The notes under the pieces are model-generated. The model did no database searches. It was not told the origin of the DNA and saw nothing but the letters and a program-made list of their open reading frames with translations. Of a DNA stretch of 6,209 nucleotides, positions 1-6,150 are shown piece by piece (within the stretch, counting starts at the first letter, position 1; the number at the start of each line of letters is the position of its first letter). The DNA is from Nitrospirota bacterium (GTDB lineage: Bacteria; Nitrospinota_A; UBA7883). Made by a program: the position numbers and the translations under genes. The stretch spans positions 1 through 6,209 of the forward strand of contig DRJW01000030.1 in NCBI GenBank assembly GCA_011052055.1. The letters are read 5' to 3'.

Positions 1-696
1 GCCGGAATCACTGAAGCTGGTCTCTCGAACTTTATCGAAACCGGCCCGGTCTACTTTCAACGTTTTATCAAGGGAATGCCCTCCTCGGCGGCGGTGGTGT
101 CGGACGGGTCGAGCGCGACGGTGCTTGGGGTTATGACCCAGATCGTAGGGGACGAATCTTTGGGCGCGGACGGTTTCAGGTTCGCAGGCAACGTCTACCC
201 CCACCCTTTTGCCGGCGATATCATCGATCAGGTCACCATCATGGCCGAATCGCTCACTCTTGAATTCGACCTTGCGGGGTTGTGGGGTTTCGATTTTATC
301 TACGACGGGTCGGTGACCCTTATAGAGGTGAACCCCAGGCCGACCGCCGGAATGGGGCTTTTAGGGGCCGTTACGCTAAACGACCTTTTAGGCATGCACA
401 TCGACACCGTAACCAGGGCAAGCTCCAATATCATTCTAGATTACGGCGCCCCCTCTGACTATACGGCGCAGGCGCGGGTTTTCGCCCGGCGCGACGGGAT
501 TTTTCACGGCTGTGAGCGGTGGTATAAAAGCGGCGCAAGAGACATCCCGCAGGATGGTGAGTTTATCTCCAAAGGAGCGCCCATCCTGACGCTGACCGAA
601 TCGGCTGTAACTTATCAGGGTGTCATGGAAAAGCTGAGGGGCCGGGCTGTGACGCTGAACAATAGCCTTGCGCTCGGTATGACGGCTCCGACTTAA
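1..696 (+). CDS. ATP-grasp ligase, C-terminal part (5' truncated by window edge)
   Basis: The frame is open from base 1 and ends at TAA 694-696, giving 231 visible residues; the true start lies before the window. What is seen: a strand with YFQRFIKG (visible residues about 18-25), then GFDFIYDG (about 96-103), then LIEVNPRPTAGM (about 107-118). These correspond to the ATP-grasp lid/strand region and the conserved metal-ATP site, in which Asp98, Glu109 and Asn111 would ligate Mg2+ and Arg113 would contact phosphate or substrate. Family knowledge: ATP-grasp enzymes activate a carboxylate as an acyl phosphate and join it to an amine or thiol. The NPRPT version resembles the predicted carboligase group COG2232, whose members usually run to about 350-400 residues, so roughly a third or more is missing upstream. 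The substrate is unknown. ATG 76 is only an internal methionine; homology-like sequence continues before it without a stop. The gene is convergent with the lipoprotein gene. Fold is confident, subfamily moderate, reaction unknown. Confidence 0.85.
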   Translation, partial: AGITEAGLSNFIETGPVYFQRFIKGMPSSAAVVSDGSSATVLGVMTQIVGDESLGADGFRFAGNVYPHPFAGDIIDQVTIMAESLTLEFDLAGLWGFDFIYDGSVTLIEVNPRPTAGMGLLGAVTLNDLLGMHIDTVTRASSNIILDYGAPSDYTAQARVFARRDGIFHGCERWYKSGARDIPQDGEFISKGAPILTLTESAVTYQGVMEKLRGRAVTLNNSLALGMTAPT

Positions 697-873
697 ACCA
701 TCTAAAAGCGGCTCAATAGAAAATTTCGTATTTCATAACAGGACGAGAATTTTTTCCGGCAAGGGGGAGGCCGATAACGCAGGAAGCGAGACGGCGGCTC
801 TTGGAATAAATGTCCCGCCGGTCACCGGAGGGGGGAGCGAAGGGTTGTGTTCAAGTCAGGACAGATAAATCAC
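697..873. other. Convergent intergenic gap without a clear terminator
   Basis: This 177-base gap separates the 3' ends of the + strand ATP-grasp gene and the - strand lipoprotein gene. A transcription stop for each would be expected. On the + strand, an AT-rich imperfect stem (720-729 with 743-753, one bulged G at 747) runs into six T at 750-755; with only three G-C pairs it is weak. On the - strand, a GC stem (825-828 with 818-821, flanked by 830-832 with 814-816) is followed only by ACATTTATT, not a real U tract. I see no coding potential or repeat here. Confidence 0.5.
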
Positions 874-1431
874 CTACTGCCTGGTGTAATAGTTGTCAAG
901 ATCAAGAGCGGTCGGACGGTCAGCCGAAGATGTAATCGGGCTCGAACTGTTGCTGGCATATAATCTATTGCCCTCGACAGCGACAAGCCCGTATGTCGTA
1001 GGAACGCTTACTCCGGTAGAGACGGTGGAGCCATTTTTAGTGAGAACCCATGAATTTATCGTGACGTCAATTTCATACGCGCTCTTCCCGCTGGCTGTAA
1101 CGCTATTACCAAGGGAATATGAGGTTTGATTGACTTTTTTAAGCCCTGTAGCCGAGGAGCAGGCGGAATCCATATACCATAAGACGGTATCGGTCTCTTG
1201 CCCGCCGCTTTGATAGGTGACCGTTGCCTTGATGTATGGCTCCGGACCCCCGATGAACTGGCAAACAGATACCCACGTCCCGATTATTGAAGACTCGATA
1301 GAGGAGCTAGAGCCACTGCTGGAACTGGAATCGCCGCTACTTGAACCTGATCCGCCACCGCCGCCTCCGCAGGAGGTAAAAGTCAATGCTACCGCGAAAG
1401 CCAGACATATGTTCAAGACTCTAAATTTCAT
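874..1431 (-). CDS. Small Gly/Ser-linker lipoprotein of unknown function
   Basis: This 185-residue protein starts at ATG 1431, with a near-ideal GGAGGT ribosome site eight bases upstream, and ends at TAG. It has a short positive N terminus (K2, R4), a hydrophobic segment (about 5-18) and a lipobox-like FTS-C with Cys21. Phe at -3 is less usual than Leu, but a hydrophobic core followed by Cys is typical of type II signal peptides. Cys21 is followed by six glycines and a serine/glycine linker to about residue 48, a common tether that holds a domain away from the membrane. Residues about 49-185 form a beta-rich domain beginning IIGTWVSVC, with Cys57 and Cys91 (DSAC) as a likely disulphide. Glycine at +2 rather than aspartate suggests sorting to the outer membrane under the proteobacterial rule (inference). 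The GTW opening and strand pattern recall small lipocalin-like beta-barrel lipoproteins, but I cannot assign a family. It has its own promoter and is probably transcribed apart from lptG. Confidence 0.85.
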   Translation of the reverse strand: MKFRVLNICLAFAVALTFTSCGGGGGGSGSSSGDSSSSSGSSSSIESSIIGTWVSVCQFIGGPEPYIKATVTYQSGGQETDTVLWYMDSACSSATGLKKVNQTSYSLGNSVTASGKSAYEIDVTINSWVLTKNGSTVSTGVSVPTTYGLVAVEGNRLYASNSSSPITSSADRPTALDLDNYYTRQ

Positions 1432-1439
1432 GATCTTCT

Positions 1440-1445
1440 ACCTCC
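1440..1445 (-). promoter_or_regulatory. Ribosome binding site GGAGGT of the lipoprotein gene
   Basis: The - strand reads GGAGGT with eight bases between it and the ATG at 1431-1429. This is the strongest Shine-Dalgarno match in the window and fixes the start of the lipoprotein gene. It contrasts with the weak or absent sites of the other - strand genes, and suggests the lipoprotein is made at a higher rate. Confidence 0.8.
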
Positions 1446-1473
1446 AGTTAATAGGGCAAGTGGTAATCAGCGC

Positions 1474-1503
1474 ACTCTACACTTAAAGTCAGAGAACTGT
1501 CAA
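1474..1503 (-). promoter_or_regulatory. Putative sigma70-type promoter of the lipoprotein gene
   Basis: On the - strand there is a perfect -35 box TTGACA (1503-1498), an 18-base spacer, and a -10 box TAGAGT (1479-1474, four of six consensus bases). Transcription would begin near 1467 and give a leader of about 35 bases containing the GGAGGT site. It lies in the 113-base gap after lptG. This is the best promoter match in the window; it is predicted from sequence only. Confidence 0.6.
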
Positions 1504-1544
1504 TATATCCGGTCTTGAACTAATTTTTGAGAGAGACGCGCCGT

Positions 1545-2633
1545 CTACTGCCTGTCTGTAAACAGCATGTAAAGCCCGGTCATCGCGAACAGAACGTGAG
1601 CGCCGTAAACGGAAAGATAAGGCGGCAGTCTTCCTGCTTTCCCGAACGCCAGGCCCATCGAAAACGTGAACCAGAAAGTAACGCCTATGACCACCGAAAC
1701 GCCTATCCCGATTAAAATCCCGCCCGACCTGCTCGACCTGGCGCCAAGCGGTATGGCCAAAAGGGGCATCACCAGGGTTATGAGCGGAAACCCTATTTTC
1801 GCGTGCATCTCGGCCACATATCTGGTGGCGTCGTATCCCTTGCTCTTTATGTTCTCAATATATTTTTGAATTTGGGCCAGGTTCATCTCCTCTGGATTCA
1901 GTTTTACTTTGTTAAGGTCGTCGAACTTTATGGAGTCCTCCGGCAAGGATCGCCGGGGCCAGACACGCTCTGTGAACTGTCCGCCGCTTGTAAAATCGCG
2001 CTCGACGTAATTTTCAAGAATCCAGGAGCCATCCACCAGCTTTCCACTATCGGCTGTGACCCTTTTGACAATTTTAGACCCGCTTTTATCGAACCTGAAA
2101 ACGCCCACATCTTTGATGGTTTTATTTTTTATGTCCATAAGGCCGATGTTCCATATAGATCCGTCGTCGGCCATGTACCAGAACTTGTCCTGACTGAACA
2201 GGCCTTTTCTTTTCTGATGTTTGATCTCTTCATAATAGATTCTGTTCGTCTCCTTGGCGGCGATGGTAAAAAGGTATTCGCTGTCGATAAAAGAGACGAA
2301 GCTGATTCCTCCCGCCGCCACGATAATAGGAAGCGCTATGCGCGCCATGCTCATTCCGACCGATTTCATGGCGATCAGCTCGCTGTTGCGGGACATGTCG
2401 CTGATTGTCAGCACCGAGGCCAGAAGAACGCAGATAGGGGTGACATGAAAAAGCGCCATGGGCATTTTGAAAATCATGTATCTCGACATCATGTCGAAAG
2501 TGGCTTTGAATTTAAAAAAGTATCCGGACATGTCTATGAAAGTCACCATCTCGTAAAAAGAGACCATCACGATAAGCGACAGCATGAATATCCTGAAAAA
2601 CTCGGTGAGGATATATTTGTCAAACGTCCTCAA
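1545..2633 (-). CDS. lptG: LptG, LPS export ABC transporter permease
   Basis: This 362-residue protein is close in length to E. coli LptG (360). Family knowledge: with LptF and two LptB ATPases it forms the inner-membrane LptB2FG complex, which extracts lipopolysaccharide and passes it to LptC and the periplasmic bridge. Seen here: MRTFDKYILTEF opening; membrane segments near 12-33, 57-78, 98-118, 279-297, 304-330 and 337-358; a cytoplasmic coupling helix about 80-95 with RNSELIAMKSVG (Glu85 at the position that docks on LptB); and a periplasmic beta-jellyroll domain of about 125-265. Phrases such as FWYMADDGSIWNI, QKYIENIKSKGYDATRY and the AKIGFPL segment match LptG rather than LptF. The start is TTG, overlapping the stop of the upstream gene in TTGA, with AGGAG nine bases before it. 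No later Met allows an intact first helix. It is the last gene of the overlapping block. No lptF is present in the window. Confidence 0.93.
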   Translation of the reverse strand: MRTFDKYILTEFFRIFMLSLIVMVSFYEMVTFIDMSGYFFKFKATFDMMSRYMIFKMPMALFHVTPICVLLASVLTISDMSRNSELIAMKSVGMSMARIALPIIVAAGGISFVSFIDSEYLFTIAAKETNRIYYEEIKHQKRKGLFSQDKFWYMADDGSIWNIGLMDIKNKTIKDVGVFRFDKSGSKIVKRVTADSGKLVDGSWILENYVERDFTSGGQFTERVWPRRSLPEDSIKFDDLNKVKLNPEEMNLAQIQKYIENIKSKGYDATRYVAEMHAKIGFPLITLVMPLLAIPLGARSSRSGGILIGIGVSVVIGVTFWFTFSMGLAFGKAGRLPPYLSVYGAHVLFAMTGLYMLFTDRQ

Positions 2634-2647
2634 AATCCACCTCTCCT
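2630..2647 (-). promoter_or_regulatory. TTGA stop/start overlap and ribosome site before lptG
   Basis: On the - strand, AGGAG (2647-2643), within a purine-rich AGGAGAGGTGG run, precedes TTG (2633-2631) by nine bases. The last two bases of that TTG begin the TGA (2632-2630) that ends the DUF123 gene. The ribosome site is inside the upstream coding sequence, so ribosomes finishing that gene are placed to restart on lptG. The layout decides the unusual TTG start. Confidence 0.7.
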
Positions 2648-3064
2648 TTTCAAAATGTCCAGATTCGCCGATATAATTTTAATACCCATTGTCGTATGGA
2701 TCAGGTGGCCGGGGCAACGGCAATCCGAAGAGCCGAACCGTGAGTGGGCGATGGCGCCGTCGACGGCTTGCTCAACAAGGCGCGCAAGCTCGCATTCCCC
2801 GCTATGGCCGGCAAACGACACCGAGAATTCCCATCTGCTCACTTTACGGAAGTAATCGATATGCCATCTAAGCGGTTTTTTCCGCCTCCTGTGGCGCTCC
2901 ATCCGTTTTTTGAGGTATCGCCTGGCGCTTCCTGTATAAAGATAGGCGCCCCGCCCGAACATGACCATCCCCAGCGCTCCTACTCTTACCTTAACAGGCC
3001 GGTTTAATGACATGACAATTACGTAGAGCCCGGAGTCGCTGGTGTTAATGTCGTCCTGGCTCAT
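2630..3064 (-). CDS. DUF123 / GIY-YIG-like (Uri superfamily) protein
   Basis: This 144-residue protein resembles the DUF123 group (COG1833), predicted to have a GIY-YIG/Uri nuclease-type fold. Seen in order: GLYVIV (12-17), corresponding to the first GIY-like strand; GAYLYTGSA (39-47), corresponding to the YIG strand; basic helix RRYLKKRMERHRRRKK (48-63); WHIDYF (67-72); ECELA (90-94) with candidate catalytic Glu90 or Glu92; and GSSDCRC..HL (111-121) with Cys115, Cys117 and His120, which look like a conserved, possibly metal-related cluster. The length fits the family. Family knowledge: classical GIY-YIG enzymes cut DNA with one metal ion; the biological role of DUF123 proteins is not well established. 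The ATG at 3064 overlaps the stop of the AsmA-like gene (ATGA), and no Shine-Dalgarno is visible (the upstream run is pyrimidine-rich GCCCCCCTCAA), so translation probably depends on coupling. The 3' end overlaps lptG. There is no signal peptide or membrane segment, so it is cytoplasmic. Family confident, activity inferred. Confidence 0.85.
   Translation of the reverse strand: MSQDDINTSDSGLYVIVMSLNRPVKVRVGALGMVMFGRGAYLYTGSARRYLKKRMERHRRRKKPLRWHIDYFRKVSRWEFSVSFAGHSGECELARLVEQAVDGAIAHSRFGSSDCRCPGHLIHTTMGIKIISANLDILKRRGGF
3061..3064 (-). promoter_or_regulatory. ATGA stop/start overlap (AsmA-like gene to DUF123 gene)
   Basis: The - strand bases ATGA hold both the ATG of the DUF123 gene and the TGA of the AsmA-like gene. 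With no Shine-Dalgarno visible just upstream, the downstream gene is probably read by termination-reinitiation, which ties its output to that of the envelope protein. Confidence 0.75.
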
Positions 3065-5430
3065 TTGAGGGGGGCGGCGCCGGTTTCATTGTTTTGCATA
3101 CGTATGGCCATCGTAAGGCGCATCGCTTCGTCCAGGGCGATAAGTCTGCTAAAGTAAGTCTGAATCAACTCGATATTTACGAGGCGCCGGATCGGTAACC
3201 TTGCGACAACCGGTATCGACATCGCCTGACCTCCAAGCGGGGAATTATATTTCAGATCCATAGTGACGGACAGGCCGCCGCGACTCACCGAGATGTTAAC
3301 TCCAGATGGTTTTGCGTATTTCAGCGCTTTTCTTGCGATCATTATAGACCGGGAGCTTTCGTTCGGATCGAGAAACAAAAGAAACCTGCCAAGGGCTTTC
3401 GCGCCGATTCGGGAAAGGTTAGCCGACAACCTGATTTTTTTAATATCGATTATTTCTCCCCTCCCCGCCTGTACAAGCGCGATATCGAGGTTCAGATCGC
3501 CGTCTATCGCCGACTCCTCCTCGCCAAGCCCCGGGCCGTTGTTTAGCAGCCTGCCCAGGTTTATCATGGTAAAAGTTTCAGCCAATCTTAGCGTATGCCC
3601 GTTTTCTTCGCTTTTAACCCGCATGGAGCCTGTCATACCGCCGCCCAACAGCTTCATTTTAAAATGATCTATTCCGAAACCTGCGTCATTAAAATAAAGA
3701 TCAAAATCAGCGGACCTGATCGCGCTCCGGGAATCGTTTGTTAAACTCCCCTCGAAATCTCTGATTTTCATTTTCACCGACAAATCTATTTCAGAAGATA
3801 CGTTATCGGCGCCGGCCTCGCCATTGGCCCTGATTGTGGCCTGCGCTTGTCCGCTATGAACCTTGACCTGCGTAATTTTTTGAAGCCACGGCTCGATTTC
3901 CTTTAAAGGCGCCTGTATCTCCGCCGTAAGATCGATCCCTTTTTTTCCATAGCCCAGAGCCGATCCGAAAACGGCGATCTTTGATTTATCCAGCAGGGAA
4001 ATTTCTGTTTTAATAAAACCAAGGTCGCCTTTAATAAAATCTCCGAGAAGAGTGGCGTTGAGGCTCATTTTTTTTGTTTGAAAATCTTTCGCGCTGGTTT
4101 TACCGGCGGATGCGGAGATATATATTTTGCCCGACGAAAGACCGGCCGGGTTCGCCTCGATGGAGACCATAAGGTTATCGGCGATGACACCTGACGACTC
4201 AACGACCGGGGAAATTACGTTGACCAGCGCTTTTCCTGATACAGGCCCTTTCGGCGAAACAGTAAAATCGTTCAACTGCGCCGTAATTGTGGCCCCCTCA
4301 GGGGCGCTGACCGCCTCGCTTATAAATCCGCTCGCGTGTATCGCTCCCGCTCCCGATATGGAAAGCGCCGATTCACCCTCCTCTCCAAGCGCCACTCTCC
4401 CCTTTATTGTGGCGGGGGAAAAATTGGCGAATCCAGACAACAGATAATCCGCGCTGTCCGAAGGCTTTGGCATATGTCTCAGGTCGATGTTGAGCCTGGT
4501 TATCCGCCCTTCATACTCCAGATAACCTTTTGAAACTTTCCAGGCGGTTTCAAGATTCAGCGCAGGTTTGCCGTAAAGAGAAATTTTCAGGCTGGAGCGG
4601 CCAGACAAGGGCCCATCTGTGACACTAAAGTCGGTGTCAAGCTCCGCTTTAACCTTACCAGGATCGATTTTATACGGAGCCTTTATGGAAACGTTTTCAA
4701 GGCCTGCCGATCCCTTTAGTTTTATGGCGCCTGGTTCGCCGGTGGAAAGGGAAATGTCCATATCGCAAACCGATTTTAACGAGACATTACCTGAAGAAAA
4801 CGAATAAAAGGAGTTTTGCCCCGATTTAAGAGTTAGCGCCCCTTCTGCGCCGTTACGGCTTATCGCTCCATGACCTGTTAAATTCAAGCCGTTGATCCCG
4901 GTTTTGACACCGGCTCCTGAATATTCAAAAGAGATGTCTATAACACTTAGAGACTTTGCGCTTATCAAAACCGGAGCGGCGAAGATGGCCGGGATCGCAA
5001 ATACCTCCATTCCCCCCGCCGGACGGCCTGCGCCGTCTGTAGCGTCCGTAAAAATTATATGAGGGCTCTCCACATTTATATGGTCTATTTCAAGGGCGCC
5101 GCCAACGAGAGATCGAAGGTCGAAACCGATGTCGAGTTTCTCAATGTTTATAACTACTCCTGACGGAAGCTTTAGCAAGATTTTTTTTGCGCGCGCGCCC
5201 CTGGTCAAATCCGCCTCCACCGACCCGAAGTCCGCCTCTCCTCCCGTGATTTTCGCCGCTACCCATTCGACAGCAGGCTCAATATCGGCTGTTTTCAACC
5301 AGTAGTTGAAGATAAACGCGCCTGCCGTGAGCAAAACGACAGACGCCAGAACAAGGGCCAAAAGGGAGAGAAAAAGCCATTTTATTATCCTGCGCGGTGT
5401 CCAATGAGGTGATTTGTCGGGTGAGGTCAT
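3061..5430 (-). CDS. AsmA-like inner-membrane-anchored envelope protein
   Basis: This 789-residue protein has a basic N terminus (R13, R14, K17), one membrane anchor about 18-43 and a long periplasmic part. Residues about 45-125 show the typical AsmA/YdbH/YhdP opening: a helix, then amphipathic strands (ADFGSVEADL, VVINIEKLDIGF, LEIDHINVESPHIIF). The next 500 residues are a monotonous alternating beta pattern with Gly/Ser turns and no enzyme motif, as expected for a repeating beta-groove. The end (about 640-789) contains a mixed helix/strand part (KALGRFLLFLDPNESSRSIMIARKAL) and strands near SVTMDLKY; the final residues are polar, not an outer-membrane beta signal I can recognise. Family knowledge: AsmA-like proteins of Gram-negatives are implicated in phospholipid movement to the outer membrane and in envelope integrity. 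Nearest named type may be YdbH-like, but this is not certain. ATG 5430 is the only suitable start (in-frame TGA three bases before ATT-ATG) and has no evident Shine-Dalgarno. Its stop overlaps the DUF123 start. Confidence 0.8.
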   Translation of the reverse strand: MTSPDKSPHWTPRRIIKWLFLSLLALVLASVVLLTAGAFIFNYWLKTADIEPAVEWVAAKITGGEADFGSVEADLTRGARAKKILLKLPSGVVINIEKLDIGFDLRSLVGGALEIDHINVESPHIIFTDATDGAGRPAGGMEVFAIPAIFAAPVLISAKSLSVIDISFEYSGAGVKTGINGLNLTGHGAISRNGAEGALTLKSGQNSFYSFSSGNVSLKSVCDMDISLSTGEPGAIKLKGSAGLENVSIKAPYKIDPGKVKAELDTDFSVTDGPLSGRSSLKISLYGKPALNLETAWKVSKGYLEYEGRITRLNIDLRHMPKPSDSADYLLSGFANFSPATIKGRVALGEEGESALSISGAGAIHASGFISEAVSAPEGATITAQLNDFTVSPKGPVSGKALVNVISPVVESSGVIADNLMVSIEANPAGLSSGKIYISASAGKTSAKDFQTKKMSLNATLLGDFIKGDLGFIKTEISLLDKSKIAVFGSALGYGKKGIDLTAEIQAPLKEIEPWLQKITQVKVHSGQAQATIRANGEAGADNVSSEIDLSVKMKIRDFEGSLTNDSRSAIRSADFDLYFNDAGFGIDHFKMKLLGGGMTGSMRVKSEENGHTLRLAETFTMINLGRLLNNGPGLGEEESAIDGDLNLDIALVQAGRGEIIDIKKIRLSANLSRIGAKALGRFLLFLDPNESSRSIMIARKALKYAKPSGVNISVSRGGLSVTMDLKYNSPLGGQAMSIPVVARLPIRRLVNIELIQTYFSRLIALDEAMRLTMAIRMQNNETGAAPLK

Positions 5431-5486
5431 AATTCAACGGCGCAGATAGTATACGAAGGGAAAAAAGGTTTCCAGAAACTGGATCT

Positions 5487-5515
5487 ATTTTATTACAAAA
5501 TCTGGCGCCGGTCAG
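5487..5515 (-). promoter_or_regulatory. Possible promoter for the AsmA-like/DUF123/lptG block
   Basis: On the - strand, CTGACC (5515-5510, four of six -35 bases) is followed by a 17-base spacer and TAAAAT (5492-5487, five of six -10 bases). The -35 box includes the stop codon of the DedA-family gene. The start of transcription would fall near 5480, leaving a leader of about 50 bases. A second TATACT at 5453-5448 lacks a good -35 and would leave almost no leader. Prediction only. Confidence 0.3.
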
Positions 5516-6150
5516 CGCAAAAGGAATTTGACCGCCACAAATCCGCCTACCAGCATTATGGCGAACGCCCAGCCGATCCAGCTTGTGTAACGCTCCATGA
5601 ACCCGCGTATACGCTCGCCGTACCAGTAGATAAGAAGACCCTCCGCAAAGAACCTGACTCCCCGGCCAACGATGGAGGCCAGTATAAATGTAAAAAAAGA
5701 TACCTTGAACGCCCCTGCGGCTATGGTGAACACTTTATAAGGTATCGGGGATACGCCCGCCACAAGAACTACAACGGCGTTCCACTGCTGGTACAGCTCT
5801 TTAATCATTCCGTACTTCGCCGCGAGACCATAAATTTCTATAATCGTCATCCCGACAGACTCTATGAAAAAGTATCCGATCATATACCCGATGGCGCCGC
5901 CGAGAACCGAGCCGACAGTGCAAAGCGTGGCGTACCAGATGGCTTTCTTCGGTTTAGATATTCCCAAAGCGAGGATAAGCGGGTCTGGCGGGATCGGGAA
6001 AAAAGAAGATTCTACGACCGCGAGAACGAACAGAGCCGGGGCGCCATAAGGGGTGTCCGCCCAGTGTAACACCCAGTCGTACAGCCTCCGCGTCCAGCTC
6101 CGCCCTCCCCACCCTGCGGCTGGCGCCGATTTTTCAGAATTTTCTTTCAC
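5512..6150 (-). CDS. DedA/VTT-family (YqaA-like) membrane protein
   Basis: This 212-residue inner-membrane protein belongs to the SNARE-associated/VTT (DedA) superfamily, closest in appearance to the YqaA group (COG1238). Seen: RRLYDWVLHWADTPYG (21-36); a re-entrant-type hairpin with ESSFFPIPPD (47-56), carrying the conserved acidic residues Glu47 and Asp56; hydrophobic stretch about 75-98 with GSVLGGAIGY; SPIPYKVFTIAAGAF (134-148), the second re-entrant signature; GRGVRFF (162-168) with Arg163 and Arg166; and a final membrane segment of about 190-211. Family knowledge: DedA proteins include undecaprenyl-phosphate flippases and phospholipid scramblase-like proteins, often proton-coupled through such acidic and arginine residues; the YqaA group itself is little characterised. 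The start is GTG 6150 with only a GGGGG run close by as a weak ribosome site; an in-frame TGA lies 9 bases upstream. The first 19 residues are polar and longer than usual, so a later start is possible. The gene ends 81 bases before the AsmA-like gene. Confidence 0.88.
   Translation of the reverse strand: MKENSEKSAPAAGWGGRSWTRRLYDWVLHWADTPYGAPALFVLAVVESSFFPIPPDPLILALGISKPKKAIWYATLCTVGSVLGGAIGYMIGYFFIESVGMTIIEIYGLAAKYGMIKELYQQWNAVVVLVAGVSPIPYKVFTIAAGAFKVSFFTFILASIVGRGVRFFAEGLLIYWYGERIRGFMERYTSWIGWAFAIMLVGGFVAVKFLLR

Noticed and set aside
814..832. GC-rich inverted repeat CCGG-TCA-CCGG as an operator or terminator
   Set aside because: It is short, lies in a generally GC-rich segment, has no second copy in the window and no T tract on either side.
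1340..1372. Glycine-coding GC-rich tract as a phase-variable repeat
   Set aside because: The codons are mixed and there is no long homopolymer or perfect short tandem repeat, so slippage is unlikely.
1217..1486. 89-codon + strand frame with a run of seven prolines
   Set aside because: It is the complement of the lipoprotein's glycine/serine linker and signal peptide; the prolines mirror the Gly codons.
1529..1549. Inverted repeat AGACG-GCG-CGTCT at the end of lptG as a terminator
   Set aside because: The five-base stem overlaps the stop region and is followed by CTCTCAAAAATT, not a T tract, so it does not look like an intrinsic terminator.
1803..2855. 350-codon open frame on the + strand, antisense to lptG and the DUF123 gene
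   Set aside because: It lies fully opposite two well-supported genes. Its translation is rich in His, Arg, Lys and Asp runs with no domain pattern, as expected from reading the complement of membrane-protein codons, and no ribosome site stands out.
3263..3667. 134-codon + strand frame inside the AsmA-like gene
   Set aside because: It is antisense to a continuous, clearly patterned coding region and has no recognisable motif; the other + strand frames in 4127-4807 are rejected for the same reason.
5461..5482. Hairpin plus six T on the - strand between the DedA-family and AsmA-like genes (possible terminator)
   Set aside because: The stem is only four base pairs (CCAG 5482-5479 with CTGG 5475-5472, or GTTT with AAAC), and five bases separate it from the T run; too weak to call a terminator, although partial attenuation cannot be excluded.
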